From the NCBI GenBank assembly GCA_949130485.1, contig OX422204.1:992001-1056000 (forward strand): DNA of 64,000 bases, read 5' to 3'. Positions 1-9,588 of the stretch are shown here, one piece after another. Both the position numbers and the translations under genes were made by a program. The notes under the pieces are model-generated. The model saw nothing but the letters and a program-made list of their open reading frames with translations, did no database searches and was not told the DNA's origin. This DNA comes from Agelas oroides (Eukaryota > Porifera > Demospongiae > Agelasida > Agelasidae). Positions within the stretch are counted from its first letter, which is position 1. The number at the start of each line of letters is the position of its first letter.

Positions 1-13
1 TAGCTGGTCTCAC

Positions 14-453
14 CTCTGTCTCAATATCTCAGGAGACTCCTGATCGTCAGTGACACTCACACTGTCCAGAGGTTGTGCAGCAAGGTGTTCTCCTATGTGT
101 GTATAGTTTGTTTGATATCAAAATGTAAACTGCTGTACTTGACTTGATCTTCCATATACCACGCACGTAGTTCAAGCTCTACTGCGGATTCAACACGCTC
201 CCGGAGCAATCTTTCCTTCTCTCTGAAAAGTGAGGCAAATGTGACCAATAAAAAGTATTCCAATTATATTAGATCTCATTAACCTTTTCAGTGCAACCAT
301 TGTGGGTAACTGGAGGCCAGATTCCTGCTCTTTCGCCCTCCCTGCGTTGATGCTGCAGTGCACAGCAATCCTCATCAGCTCTCGCGCTGCTGCTTGGATA
401 TTTTGCAGAACATTTCTGCTCGAATCCCCCACAGCCTCCTCCTCGTCCGCCAT
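14..453 (-). CDS. Unrecognised protein, N-terminal part (cut by window edge)
   Basis: I do not recognise this protein. Three exons fit: 284..453, 160..222 and 14..61 (reading right to left), joined in frame, with a good donor at 13-12 showing that the gene continues past the left edge. The start is the ATG at 453, which opens MADEEEAVGDSS, an acidic N-terminus. The visible ~94 residues are hydrophilic and predicted helical, ending in a charged stretch with the motif REKERLLRERVESAVELELR, which suggests a coiled coil. No catalytic motif or membrane segment is visible. The gene is head-to-head with CKS1 across 160 bp, so the two may share a promoter. Function cannot be assigned from this fragment; the exon structure is well supported by phase, the identity is not. 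Confidence 0.7.
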
Positions 454-613
454 TTTGCAATTCCGCGGAATGTATATGGGCGGAGTTTTGTGAATCAACC
501 AATCAGATAACGTCGTTATTGTTTAAATTTTACAAGGCGGGCAACGCGGGAGAGAGGAAGAGTTTTTTCGAGTTGTGGCTATCTACCTTATACTCTGCTG
601 TTGCGCTGTCAAG
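454..613. promoter_or_regulatory. Divergent promoter, edge gene / CKS1
   Basis: 160 bp between two start codons on opposite strands. A CCAAT box (499-503) lies in CCAATCAG, followed by an AT-rich TTTAAA (522-527) and a GGCGGGCAA stretch (537-544). A CCAAT box with a TTTRAA-like and an E2F-like element is the layout known for cell-cycle promoters, which would suit CKS1. The motifs are seen; their use is inference. Confidence 0.5.
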
Positions 614-1081
614 ATGTCGGTGAAAAATATATACTACTCTGACAAGTATTTTGACGATCAGTATGAATACAGGTGAGTTAAAGTGCATATGTGTCATTTG
701 CCGCGTGTTCTGTATCCTCCCAGCATGTTTGAACGTATTGGGTGGCTGAGCCCCGCATACTGCCATTCTATTTGTATCATGAACGCTTCAACATCTGCCT
801 ACACTCACATTCACATCTCATTTTGACATCACTGCCTCTTCTCACCATAACACCTCATCTCTCTCTCCCACCCCCCTCCACACATGCACAGACATGTCAT
901 GCTTCCCAAGGAGATAGCCAAACTGGTGCCTAGGGGTCGTCTCATGTCCGAAAAGGAGTGGCGTGGAATAGGTGTGCAGCAGTCACCAGGGTGGGTACAC
1001 TACATGATCCACAAGCCGGAGCCACACATCCTGCTGTTCAGAAGAGCCGTCACACGACAGGCTGCCCCCCAAATGATGTGA
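614..1081 (+). CDS. CKS1: Cyclin-dependent kinase regulatory subunit CKS1
   Basis: CKS proteins bind the C-lobe of cyclin-dependent kinases and a phosphothreonine on substrates, promoting multisite phosphorylation, and act with SCF-Skp2 in p27 turnover. Exons 614..672 and 892..1081 give 82 residues, close to the usual 79-90. Conserved blocks are [15 protein letters not shown] in exon 1 and [32 protein letters not shown] and ILLFRR in exon 2, covering the anion-binding site and the hinge HxPEPH that controls strand exchange. The splice falls at the same place in the protein as the exon-encoded EYR/HVMLP junction would predict (phase 2). The C-terminus has a short extension after LFRRAV. The gene is divergent from the edge gene and convergent with RPL30. 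Identification is essentially certain. Confidence 0.97.
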
Positions 1082-1609
1082 CCTTCAATGAATAACAAAC
1101 ACACCAAAAACATCACAACTGCCTCAGATTATGTTTTATGTAGCAGAATGCCGTGCTGAATTGGCCTTGGCTGAGTGATTGATTCTTGATCCATCATGCA
1201 GTTGTATGTGTGTGTGTTGTACATTTGACTTGTGCTGTGTGTGATGTCTGTGTGGCAACTGTTTCTCAACCTCAACCGTCAACTGTCACCAAGCCATGAC
1301 AAGTTGCTTGTGCATTCTGGGAATGACACTAGTGGACATGTAGAAACTTGTGGCACCAGTCAGGTCACCAGAATGCATGCAGTGAAGCTGTCCCTGTGTA
1401 TATAATTCTTATTTAGTCCCATGTTCTCGATCCATTCCCACCCCCTTCAATTGAGGGTGGAGGCAACCACTGGCACAAACTGCTTTCATTAAAACTGTCT
1501 TGCAGGCTACATATCCACACTGAGATGTGGCTTGCAAGACAAGCACTGGAAAAGATAAAAGATTTTCTCCTTTTTTGGTGGAAATATCATACTGTACATT
1601 CAATCCAGT
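1082..1609. other. Intergenic, CKS1 and RPL30 tail-to-tail
   Basis: Holds the two 3' untranslated regions. An ATTAAA at 1488-1493 on the plus strand could be the CKS1 poly(A) signal, giving a UTR of about 400 nt. No further gene or repeat is visible. Confidence 0.5.
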
Positions 1610-2178
1610 TCAACTCTCCTTTGCCTGCTGGTCTGATGGTACGGTTCTGATGATGTCAGAATCCCCCGGATCAATTATTGATAATGTGCTAACTCTAAAA
1701 TATTTCCCACAGGCCGTTCCAAGATCAACGTTGTCCCCTGAATAGTAGTGAACCCCTGTCTTGGCCAACATAGCATAATACTCCACCTCACTCTTCCTGC
1801 ATGGGGAAAGCAAAGAGATAATTCCCATCCGTGATCCCTCTCTCCCTCTTTACTCTCTCTTACCGAAGTGGTGGGGCATTGTTGGCAAGGATGACAAGCT
1901 TTGCTTTCCCAAGTCGAAGAGACTTGAGAGTAGAGCGATATCCAAGCTGATACTTGCCACTCTTCATCACAAGGGCGAGGCGAGTGTTGATACTCTCCAT
2001 CGCCTTTTTCTGTGTGTGTGTGTGTGAGGGGTGGGGGTAATCAGTCAAACCTTGAACCATGTGAAAGATTTTGTCACCAAGTCTTTTATTGTCTGTGAGA
2101 AGACAGCTTAGGAATCAAGTACAAACACTGCTGTACCAACTCAACATACAATACCTGTTTAGTAGAGCCTGGAGCCAT
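1610..2178 (-). CDS. RPL30: 60S ribosomal protein L30 (eL30)
   Basis: A large-subunit ribosomal protein of the L7Ae/L30e fold that binds kink-turn RNA. Exons 2155..2178, 1864..2009 and 1610..1796 encode 118 residues (human has 115). Diagnostic segments are [54 protein letters not shown] and [12 protein letters not shown]-like [12 protein letters not shown], then [11 protein letters not shown]. The start at 2178 gives a tiny first exon (MAPGSTKQ), a common ribosomal-protein gene layout that allows promoter and intron elements close to the start. The gene is head-to-head with KRTCAP2 across 293 bp. Confidence 0.97.
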
Positions 2179-2471
2179 CTCAGCAATCACTGTACTACCT
2201 GTGGGAGGTTACAGGACATCATAGCACCATAGGAACTAATCACCACCCTACATACGGTGGATATTAATCCCTCACACAAATATAATCTCAGATGGCACCA
2301 TGTTAACTACCACACACTTTTCTTTATCTCCAAACAGAGGCGAAAGCTCACAGTGGCAGGATCACCATAAGGACACGTGCTTTAAAAGGAAGAGCACTTT
2401 CACGCATGCGCAGAAATTGACCTTTGACCCTCACATGCAAAACACTGTGCTTTGACGTCTTTGTGTTGAAG
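2179..2471. promoter_or_regulatory. Divergent promoter, RPL30 / KRTCAP2
   Basis: 293 bp between opposed start codons. It holds TTTCACGCATGCGCAG at 2398-2413, whose core GCATGCGCA resembles the NRF1 site. The same 16-mer occurs in the RPS6 promoter (30401-30416). In both cases it lies about 45-75 bp upstream of the plus-strand start codon. Confidence 0.6.
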
Positions 2472-3416
2472 ATGGGTAAGTTTTTAGCTCTTTATGTGCA
2501 TATAGGAATTCTTCCTTGCTATTCTGATGTTACTAACGCGCTGTACTCTACTGTGTGTCGTGTCTCCCCTATGGTGATGTCTCCAATGTCGTGTTTGTGC
2601 TGTCCCTCCAGTGCTACCAACCTCCTACTCGGGGCTGTGCGCAGCGGCCCTGGCTGTGTTGACATTTGCAGCCATGCAAGTGTTCAGAGACGAACTGGGA
2701 ACAGAGGGAAAGATGAGCATCCTGGGAGGCTTCATCGGGTCTTGGTTCTTTATCTTTGTGCTGACGGTGAGGGAGGGAGAATGAGGGGGGGAGGATGAGG
2801 GAGGTGGGGGTGGTGTTGTGAAGGCAGACTGACACAAGCCTGGCTTTGTGAGACAAGTGGGGTAGGGAGAAGGAGGTGGGAGGAGACCCAGTTTCCCAAT
2901 GTCTGGTTGGTCAGTCTGTTAACCAGTTACTGTTTGTATTCACACAGGCGACTGGTAACTTTTTCACTCTGTTTATCGGACATTCCTACCAGACCAAGCT
3001 ATTTCCTGAAGGTACACCTGAAATGAATTATTGTTAGACTGTACCCTTTGTCTGCATGTGGCTCAAGCTTCTTGGTCAGAGCTCAACATGTTGATGTATT
3101 TCAACTCGCTAGTGTTCTTCTGTCTCCTGGCCGCCATGGCAGTCTCAGCACTGGTGCACAGAGTCTCTGCCACCACTTGGTAAGTGTGTGTAATGAATGC
3201 ACTCTCTATACAGGTGTTAATTGCCACCCCCCTCCCACACACACACACACCCTCCACAGCTTGCTGTTTTCCCTGGTAGCCCTCTATTTTCTGAACAAGA
3301 TCTCCCGCTCCACCTACAGTTTCACTGTACCCACCACCCCCAGCAAACCCGGCGTAGCCTCCCGTGGAGCACATGGCAAGTCCCCCTCTGGCAAGGGCAA
3401 GGGCAAACACGGATGA
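2472..3416 (+). CDS. KRTCAP2: KRTCAP2-like subunit of the oligosaccharyltransferase complex
   Basis: KRTCAP2 is a small membrane subunit of the STT3A-type oligosaccharyltransferase, needed for co-translational N-glycosylation at the translocon in the ER. Five exons (2472..2475, 2612..2766, 2948..3011, 3080..3179, 3260..3416) give 159 residues, against 136 in human. The family pattern is clear: N-terminal helix, GHSYQTKLFPE matching the family's GFQAKIFPE, a central hydrophobic helix, then LVALYFLNKISRSTY, matching YYINKISS. Four membrane helices are visible. The C-terminal tail is longer than usual and rich in Gly, Ser and Lys (GKSPSGKGKGKHG), a typical cytosolic basic tail. Exon 1 codes only ATGG, so the start rests on frame continuity and the donor GTAAG. 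Confidence 0.93.
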
Positions 3417-3807
3417 ACAGTCACCAACACTAGGAATCAAAATACTTCACTCATTAGTGACATGTTTTAAATTTGGCTCACGGTGTTGCCATGGCAACAA
3501 CATGGTAATCTGATTGGTTGTTACTATGGTAATTTAACCACTGCAAAACAGCAGGTGTACCTGTGTATTTACCACCATATTGTAGCATAGGGTGCAAATA
3601 CTTCACCCATCTTTCATCGTATGGCAGGCAAGGACACAAGAAGCTGCCCTGAGAACAAGGCTTATTTGTGTTCTGCTGTAACCTAAATATCTCCATACTG
3701 TGCACTATGGAAAGGATTGTACACAACTTGAGGTAGGTACAAGCACACAAACATACTACACACTGCTTTGTAGGGTGGTGGGGAGTTGAGGGATTAATTT
3801 AGCTGGG
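3417..3807. other. Intergenic, KRTCAP2 and LRR-GPCR tail-to-tail
   Basis: 391 bp of 3' untranslated sequence between convergent genes. It has a short direct repeat of GCAACAAC/TGGTAA-type sequence near 3487-3535; no gene seen. Confidence 0.4.
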
Positions 3808-4482
3808 TCATACTTCTGTGTAGCCTTCAGCAACCTGATATGCAGAGTTTTTGTATCCAATTTCTCCACTCTTCCGATCTCCCTTCACCCTCCTTCCCTG
3901 TGCATGCTGCACCTGGTTCAACATGGCCAGGGGGACAGGGTTGGTATGTGGGTAACCAAGATATGAGTCCACATAGTTAATGTTCATCTCGTCAACCAGT
4001 CTTGTAGGTGAGCGGCGAAACTTGTGGAGTGACGAGCGACTGTTTTGATTTGAGCTTGGAAAGCTGGAAGAGTTGTGTTTGAAGTTAGTCAGCTTGGCTT
4101 TCAGGATTGGGTCATCTCGACACAGGATAGCGCTACGAATCCTTCCCTTGCCCAACCCATTTGTGATAAAGAAGTAGAGGCTACAGAGGAAGGCAAGCAT
4201 GCCAGTGACGATCAGGAGATGGTCTGAAGTGTCTTGCGCTGTTGGAGTGAAGAATTGACACAGGATAGTTGCAAAGTAGAACACAAGATTGCCCAGGAGG
4301 GAGACCAGTTGCCTGAAGGCAGACGAGTCAACCGTGTAGTCGCTGCACTTGAGTAGAACCATGCTACCCAGGATCAGTGTGACAGCAGTGAGCGTCACAA
4401 AACCAGAGATGTAGGTGAAGTAGTTGGGGAAGAGGGCACCCTCAAACCAGCAGCTACCCGAGGGTGTGCATGTGTGTGTGTG

Positions 4483-4518
<36 letters not shown>

Positions 4519-7500
4519 CAAGTGCATGTGTTGAGGGTATATGAGCACCATAGAAATGCTCTCTGTTGAGAGGAGAAGGTGTGCATGGTGTCTCTCTGTC
4601 TGACTAGGATTACTCACGTGTCTGGTTGTTCTGGGAATGTTCCGTATCGCACTCCACCGTACACTGCCACTGGGATCCCAGGAATAGCTGAACAGTGGAG
4701 TGGAAGCGTGTCATGGCTCGCATCAGACACACATACTCACACTGTCACTCCATCACATCCTCACTCACCAATGCAGAAGGCCGCGAAGGGTGCAATCAGC
4801 CACTCTTTCTCGTACCACATTCTTCGAAACACTCGTATCACCATCAGCACCGGGTACACACACAGCCATGCCAGCGCCAACAAGATGAGGTAGTGTTGTG
4901 TGACACCCAGTGAGTAGCAGAGGGCCTGCATCCCCCTCGGAGCCTCAAACGAGATTGCCGTGACAGCCAGGGAGAATCCTTGGGAGACAGACAGAGCAAC
5001 GAGACACTGCATGGTGGGTGTGGTGCGGAGATGTCTACATGTGCGTGGGGATGAAGGAGAGATGCAATAAATGTACCTCATTTCCCAGCTCTTAGCCCAG
5101 GAGAGAGCAGGGGAATTGAGGGTTTATGCCCATATGACGCTTACTGCACTGATCTGTACTGGTGGTTGTGCAGCTAACAGGTTAAGAAGCACTGTACTAA
5201 CTTGTGTACAAGGATTGTGAAGGCAACAGTGAGGTAGGAGGGAGCTGTGAGGCTGCAGAACACATAGAACAGCACGCGGGAGATGTAAGGAAGGCCATCT
5301 GAGGGTTCTCCTGGGATCTAAGAGAGGGGAAGAAAGAAGAGGATGAGGGTGGGGAGGGGAAGGAGCAGCTGTTAAGGCAGATGTCAACAGGAAAGTCCCA
5401 TTCAGACTCACGTCTATGACTGAGAATGTGCCCTCGTCCAGACACTGGCACCGGAAGGTGCTCCCCCCACTGTAGATGAGCTGACATCCCTCTGTCTGCC
5501 AACCACCGCCACCACCTTGGAGGAGGGAGGACGGGAGGGAAGGAGAGTGAAAGGGCAGGAGGGAGAAGAGGCAAGTGTTAGATACTTACAGTTCAAAGTA
5601 TTATTCCATCTTGCACATAGCACACTGTCTCCTGGTCTGGTCTGTAAGTGTGTGGGTGTGTGTGTGTTGTGGGGGGAGGGGATGCATGTGTGTGTGTGTG
5701 TGTGTGTGTGTTGTGGGGAGGTGGGGGGAGGGGATGCATGTGTGAACATTAGATAGTATGGGTGAGAGCCTGGTAATATTATGCACACAACACTAGTCGT
5801 ACCTGCACATTGTGTGAGGTTTGGGGAGGGGATGCATGTGTGTGTGTGTGTTGTGGGGAGGTGGGGGGAGGGGATGCACACAACACTAGTCGTACCTGCA
5901 CATTGTTGAACGTCAGTGTGAAGACTTCTTCTCCGTCCACCTTGTGTGTCACACTAATCACAGGAGTCACCACCTCCCCACCCTTCACCCCCTCACCACC
6001 CTCCCTCGTGTACCCTGTTGAGGGTGTGGTCAGGGTGGGAGGGTTGTTGCAGGCACCTTCATTGAATAAGTCTGTTCCTTCATACACTGTCACCTAGCAG
6101 GACATAAAAACTCTCTTTTGGTCAAATTGCTTCCAAATGTCATTTTGCCATACATGAATTGACCACAGGATTGTATAAACATAGTGCAGTATGTCAGAAA
6201 ACTGACCAATCAGATTGCAGAACTATCTCACCTGAATGATGTCTCCCTTGGGTGCTCCATTCACATCCACCTCCACATCTCCTCCATTCCCCCCACCCTC
6301 CCCTATCACCACCCCCACCCTCCCACCATTCAGACGTATGGTAGCCAGAATGTGGGTGTGGTTTGTGTCAGGAATGTAGGCTCCACCCACCGCCAGACCG
6401 GAGAAGGCCAGGACCAGCTGTGTGTCGTTGGCACTCAGGGCATCCAATAGGATTGTGTCAATTAGGTCACGTAGTCTGTGTGTGTGTGTGTGTGTGTGCA
6501 TGTGTGCGTGTGTGTGTGTAGCTAAAGTAGTATGGATGGTGAAAGAAGTATAGTGGTACCTGTGTGTGAGGGCAGTGTTGTTGCTGAGGATGGAACCACT
6601 AGAGTTCAGCATTGTGTTGAGGGCTACCAATGTATTGTTTATAACCTGCAAAGGGGGGGAAGAGGGAGGGTGGGAAGGGAGGGAAAACGGGAGAATGGGA
6701 GAGAGGGGGTGGGGAGAAGAGCAGAGGGAAGAGAAGGTGGTGGGGAGAAGAGCAGAGGGAAGAGAAGGTAAAATTATCGTGGATCTGTACACATAGAACG
6801 CAATTATATTCCAAATATGAGCAATTAGGAGCTGGATGTCCAGTGAATACCGGCTGTACACACAGGAATGTGCTCATAGTGATATTCACGATGCAGGAGG
6901 GCATTCAGTGACATTCACAGTGACATTCACAGCTGGTAGGCTGAGCTTAAAGCCACACACATGCACCATAACAGGAAACCATATATAGGCTGAGAACTCC
7001 ATTGGCAAGGAGCTAACCTGGATATTGGAGCCACTGGTATCCACAAGCTGTGTTGCTATGTCAGTGAGAGTCTGTAGCTCCTGCAGTGTGAGGGGGGAGG
7101 AGGGAGGAAGAGAGGCCAGCAGAAAGGAGATTTCAACACTGGTCACCATAGTGATCTCGTTCTGAGGGTGGGGGGAGAGGGAGAGAAAGGAGGGAGGGGA
7201 GGAGGGAGAGAAAGGAGGGAGGAGGGAGGGGAGGAGTCATGTGACAATATCAGACTACATCCTCTCAGGCACTGTGGTGGCTTACATGTAATATGTACCT
7301 GGCTGATTTGTGTGAGCAGCTGTGTAGTCTGTGCTGTCATACACTCTCCATCCTCTACCTCCCCCCACAACCCTGAAGCCATACACACTCTGGTGGCCAC
7401 TTGTTCCAAGGGACCGTACGGACATGTGACCGATGCATTGTTACCAGCATGTGTTGTCGGCCAATCAAAGTAGCCCTTTAAGGTCAGGGTGGTTTGGGAA

Positions 7501-9353
7501 CTGCAGGGACGTGCAGGAGGGGGTGGGGTGGGAGTGGGGATAACCCTGCTCGTTGGTGAGATGGCAGGAGAGGAGGTAATTTGGAAGGAGGTTGTTGGTA
7601 GAATGGTGGTAGTGGTGATTTGGAAGGAGGATGTTGGTAGAATGGTGGTAGTGGTGATTTGGAAGGAGGATGTTGGTAGAATGGTGGTAGTGGGTACTGG
7701 GTGTGTGAGTGTGGGAGAGGAGATGGTGGGTGGATGTGGGGTGGGGGAAGGAAAGAGGGGAGAGGAGAGAAAGAGATGAGAATGAAAACATCAGCCCTTG
7801 CAGTGCCAAGAGCATCAAGGACAGGTATATACCTTCAACGGGAATGTCCAGGTCCCTGACAAGGGTACTGTTGGTACACCTGACTTGGTTGCCATCAGTA
7901 ACCAGTCCCGACTGGACTAGCTGGAACAATACAGTGATGTTGTCGTCATTACAGTCCCAGAGATTGGAGTGCAGGGTGCTAGGGAAGGGGAATTTAGGGA
8001 GGGGATGATTTAAAAGAACACGGGCTAACATGAAATGCATGTGGGCATGTACATTCGTTCCCTTACATGGTGGTGAGAGCCGGCAGGTCTGTGACGAGGG
8101 AGGGAGGAATGATTGACAGCCGGTTACCACCCAGTCTCCTGTCAGAGTAGGGTAGAGTGTAGGTACAAGTCAGTCACTCACACAAGAAAGCAATCAAATT
8201 GACTTACAGTGTAGTGAGGTTGTTTAGTCCGAGGAGAGAGGAAGGAGGGAGGGAGGAGAGGGCATTATTGCTCAGATCTCTGCAGCAAAAAACAAATGCA
8301 AAGAGAGCTACTTCAGTAGCTGCTTCCTTGGATCTCCTAGCATTCCACGACACTACCCCTCCCATATACACACACCACTGCACTTACAACTCTTGCAAGC
8401 TTTGTAATGGTTGAAACAACGCAACTGGAAGTGGCGATCTTAGGCCATTGCTGCTCAGGTTGCTGTGGTGAGGGGGGGAAGGAGGGGAGGAAGAGGGGGA
8501 GGAAGGAGGGGAGAGTGGTCACACATAGCTACTACTGATCATGACAGCCAGTATCTGCAGCTCACAGGGTTTGTAAGTTGGTCAGTCCATTGAATGAGCC
8601 ACTGAAGAGCTGAAGAGGCGCATTTGATGACAAATTTCTGCAGTAAAGATAGTGGCTTCTATAGTTAGTTATACTCTCACAACTGAAGTGGGGAGATGTG
8701 AATGCATTCAAGACAGCTGATACTCAACTGACAACTGCATGAGATGAAGATCAACTGACAACTGCATGAGGTAGAGAGAGATGTAGACTTACAATGTTAT
8801 CACAAAGTCACCGTTAATGAATGAGTTCGGGTCAATTTCCGTAAGTCTCTCTACAGAACCAAGATTCCTATATGAGAACAGAAGAGAGAATTATAGATAC
8901 TGTGAGACTGAAAGCCACACTCTAGATCTCCCATGCAGGACTACCATACAGTCATACACTCTCCCATGCAGCACTACCATACACTCTCCCATGCAGCACT
9001 ACCATACACTCTCCCATGCAGCACTACCATACACTCTCCCATTCAGCACTACCATACACTCTCCCATGCAGCACTATACCATACGGCATACACTCTCCCA
9101 TGCAGCACTACCATACACTCTCCCATGCAGCACTACTATACACTCTCCCATCTAAAGATAGTGTGCAAGGGTTCATGCCTTCCTGGATCTCTACGACTCA
9201 CTGATTTGGGTTTCCGTCGCAGATGGTCGTAGGTCTCAGGCATATGCAGTTCTGTGCGCATTGTCCGGCGACAAGCGGAAGAGCGACGATGAGTAGTACC
9301 GCCACTCCGTAAAGCCGTACAAGTGTAGATTTAGTTCGGAGACGAACAGGCAT
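3808..9353 (-). CDS. LRR-containing adhesion-type GPCR (LRR-HormR-GAIN/GPS-7TM)
   Basis: A surface receptor resembling the ADGRA group. Eighteen exons keep frame throughout (5' to 3'): 9202..9353, 8793..8867, 8566..8637, 8388..8462, 8208..8279, 8067..8138, 7833..7978, 7299..7696, 7018..7161, 6560..6645, 6232..6475, 5896..6093, 5590..5641, 5412..5515, 5202..5317, 4769..5034, 4618..4687, 3808..4453, giving 995 residues. Order: signal peptide and Cys-rich LRR cap (1-50); five LRRs, one per 72/75-nt phase-2 exon (51-172); LRR C-cap (173-221); Thr-rich linker with 13-residue repeats; hormone-receptor motif with ATRVCMASGLWGEVEDGEC (about 293-340); GAIN-like region ending in a GPS (590-630); seven helices (about 640-880), TM3 Cys and the ECL2 CWF present; cytosolic tail. 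The GPS has its Cys/Trp frame (CARWN, WQTEGC, CQC) but CQCLDEGTF replaces CxCxHLT. An Ig domain, usual in ADGRA, is absent. The exact orthologue is unknown. Confidence 0.9.
5787..5905 (-). repeat. Duplicated exon-12 end with splice donor, in the GPCR gene
   Basis: The end of GPCR exon 12 with its donor (AATGTGCAG|GTACGACTAGTG) occurs twice, with donors after 5896 and after 5803. Using the downstream donor adds 93 nt, 31 codons with no stop, just before the GPS. Confidence 0.75.
7576..7694 (-). repeat. 39-bp coding repeat, three copies
   Basis: Three near-perfect 39-bp units inside GPCR exon 8 encode TTTTILPTSSFQI repeats, a Thr/Ser-rich stalk likely to be O-glycosylated. The period is a multiple of three, so copy changes keep frame. 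Confidence 0.85.
8935..9152. repeat. 25-bp minisatellite in GPCR intron 1
   Basis: About eight units of CATGCAGCACTACCATACAC plus CTCTC, with one interrupted copy near 9076-9090. Non-coding, between exons 1 and 2 of the GPCR gene. Confidence 0.85.
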
Positions 9354-9588
9354 GCTTCCAATAGCTCGTATGGCTACACCGCAGCGGTTGTACTGGTTGT
9401 AACTGCAGTGTGTGGGTGGGGCAGGGCTCGCCAGATAGGTGGGCGTGGCTCACCGGGTAGGTGGGCGTGGCTGAAAAGCTGAAGCCACACCCAATGCGCA
9501 TACGCCCAGCTTTGATCTGGCTTCAGATAGACTAGTGTTTGGAATGTGACTGCATTTTTAGTGGGCTAGAAATCTGGTGGAGGCGAGT
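9354..9588. promoter_or_regulatory. Divergent promoter, LRR-GPCR / syntaxin
   Basis: 235 bp between start codons, with a GTGGGCGTGGCT pair (around 9438-9472, direct repeat of a GC-box-like element) and CCAATGCGCATACGCCC near 9491-9507. Function inferred from position only. Confidence 0.4.
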
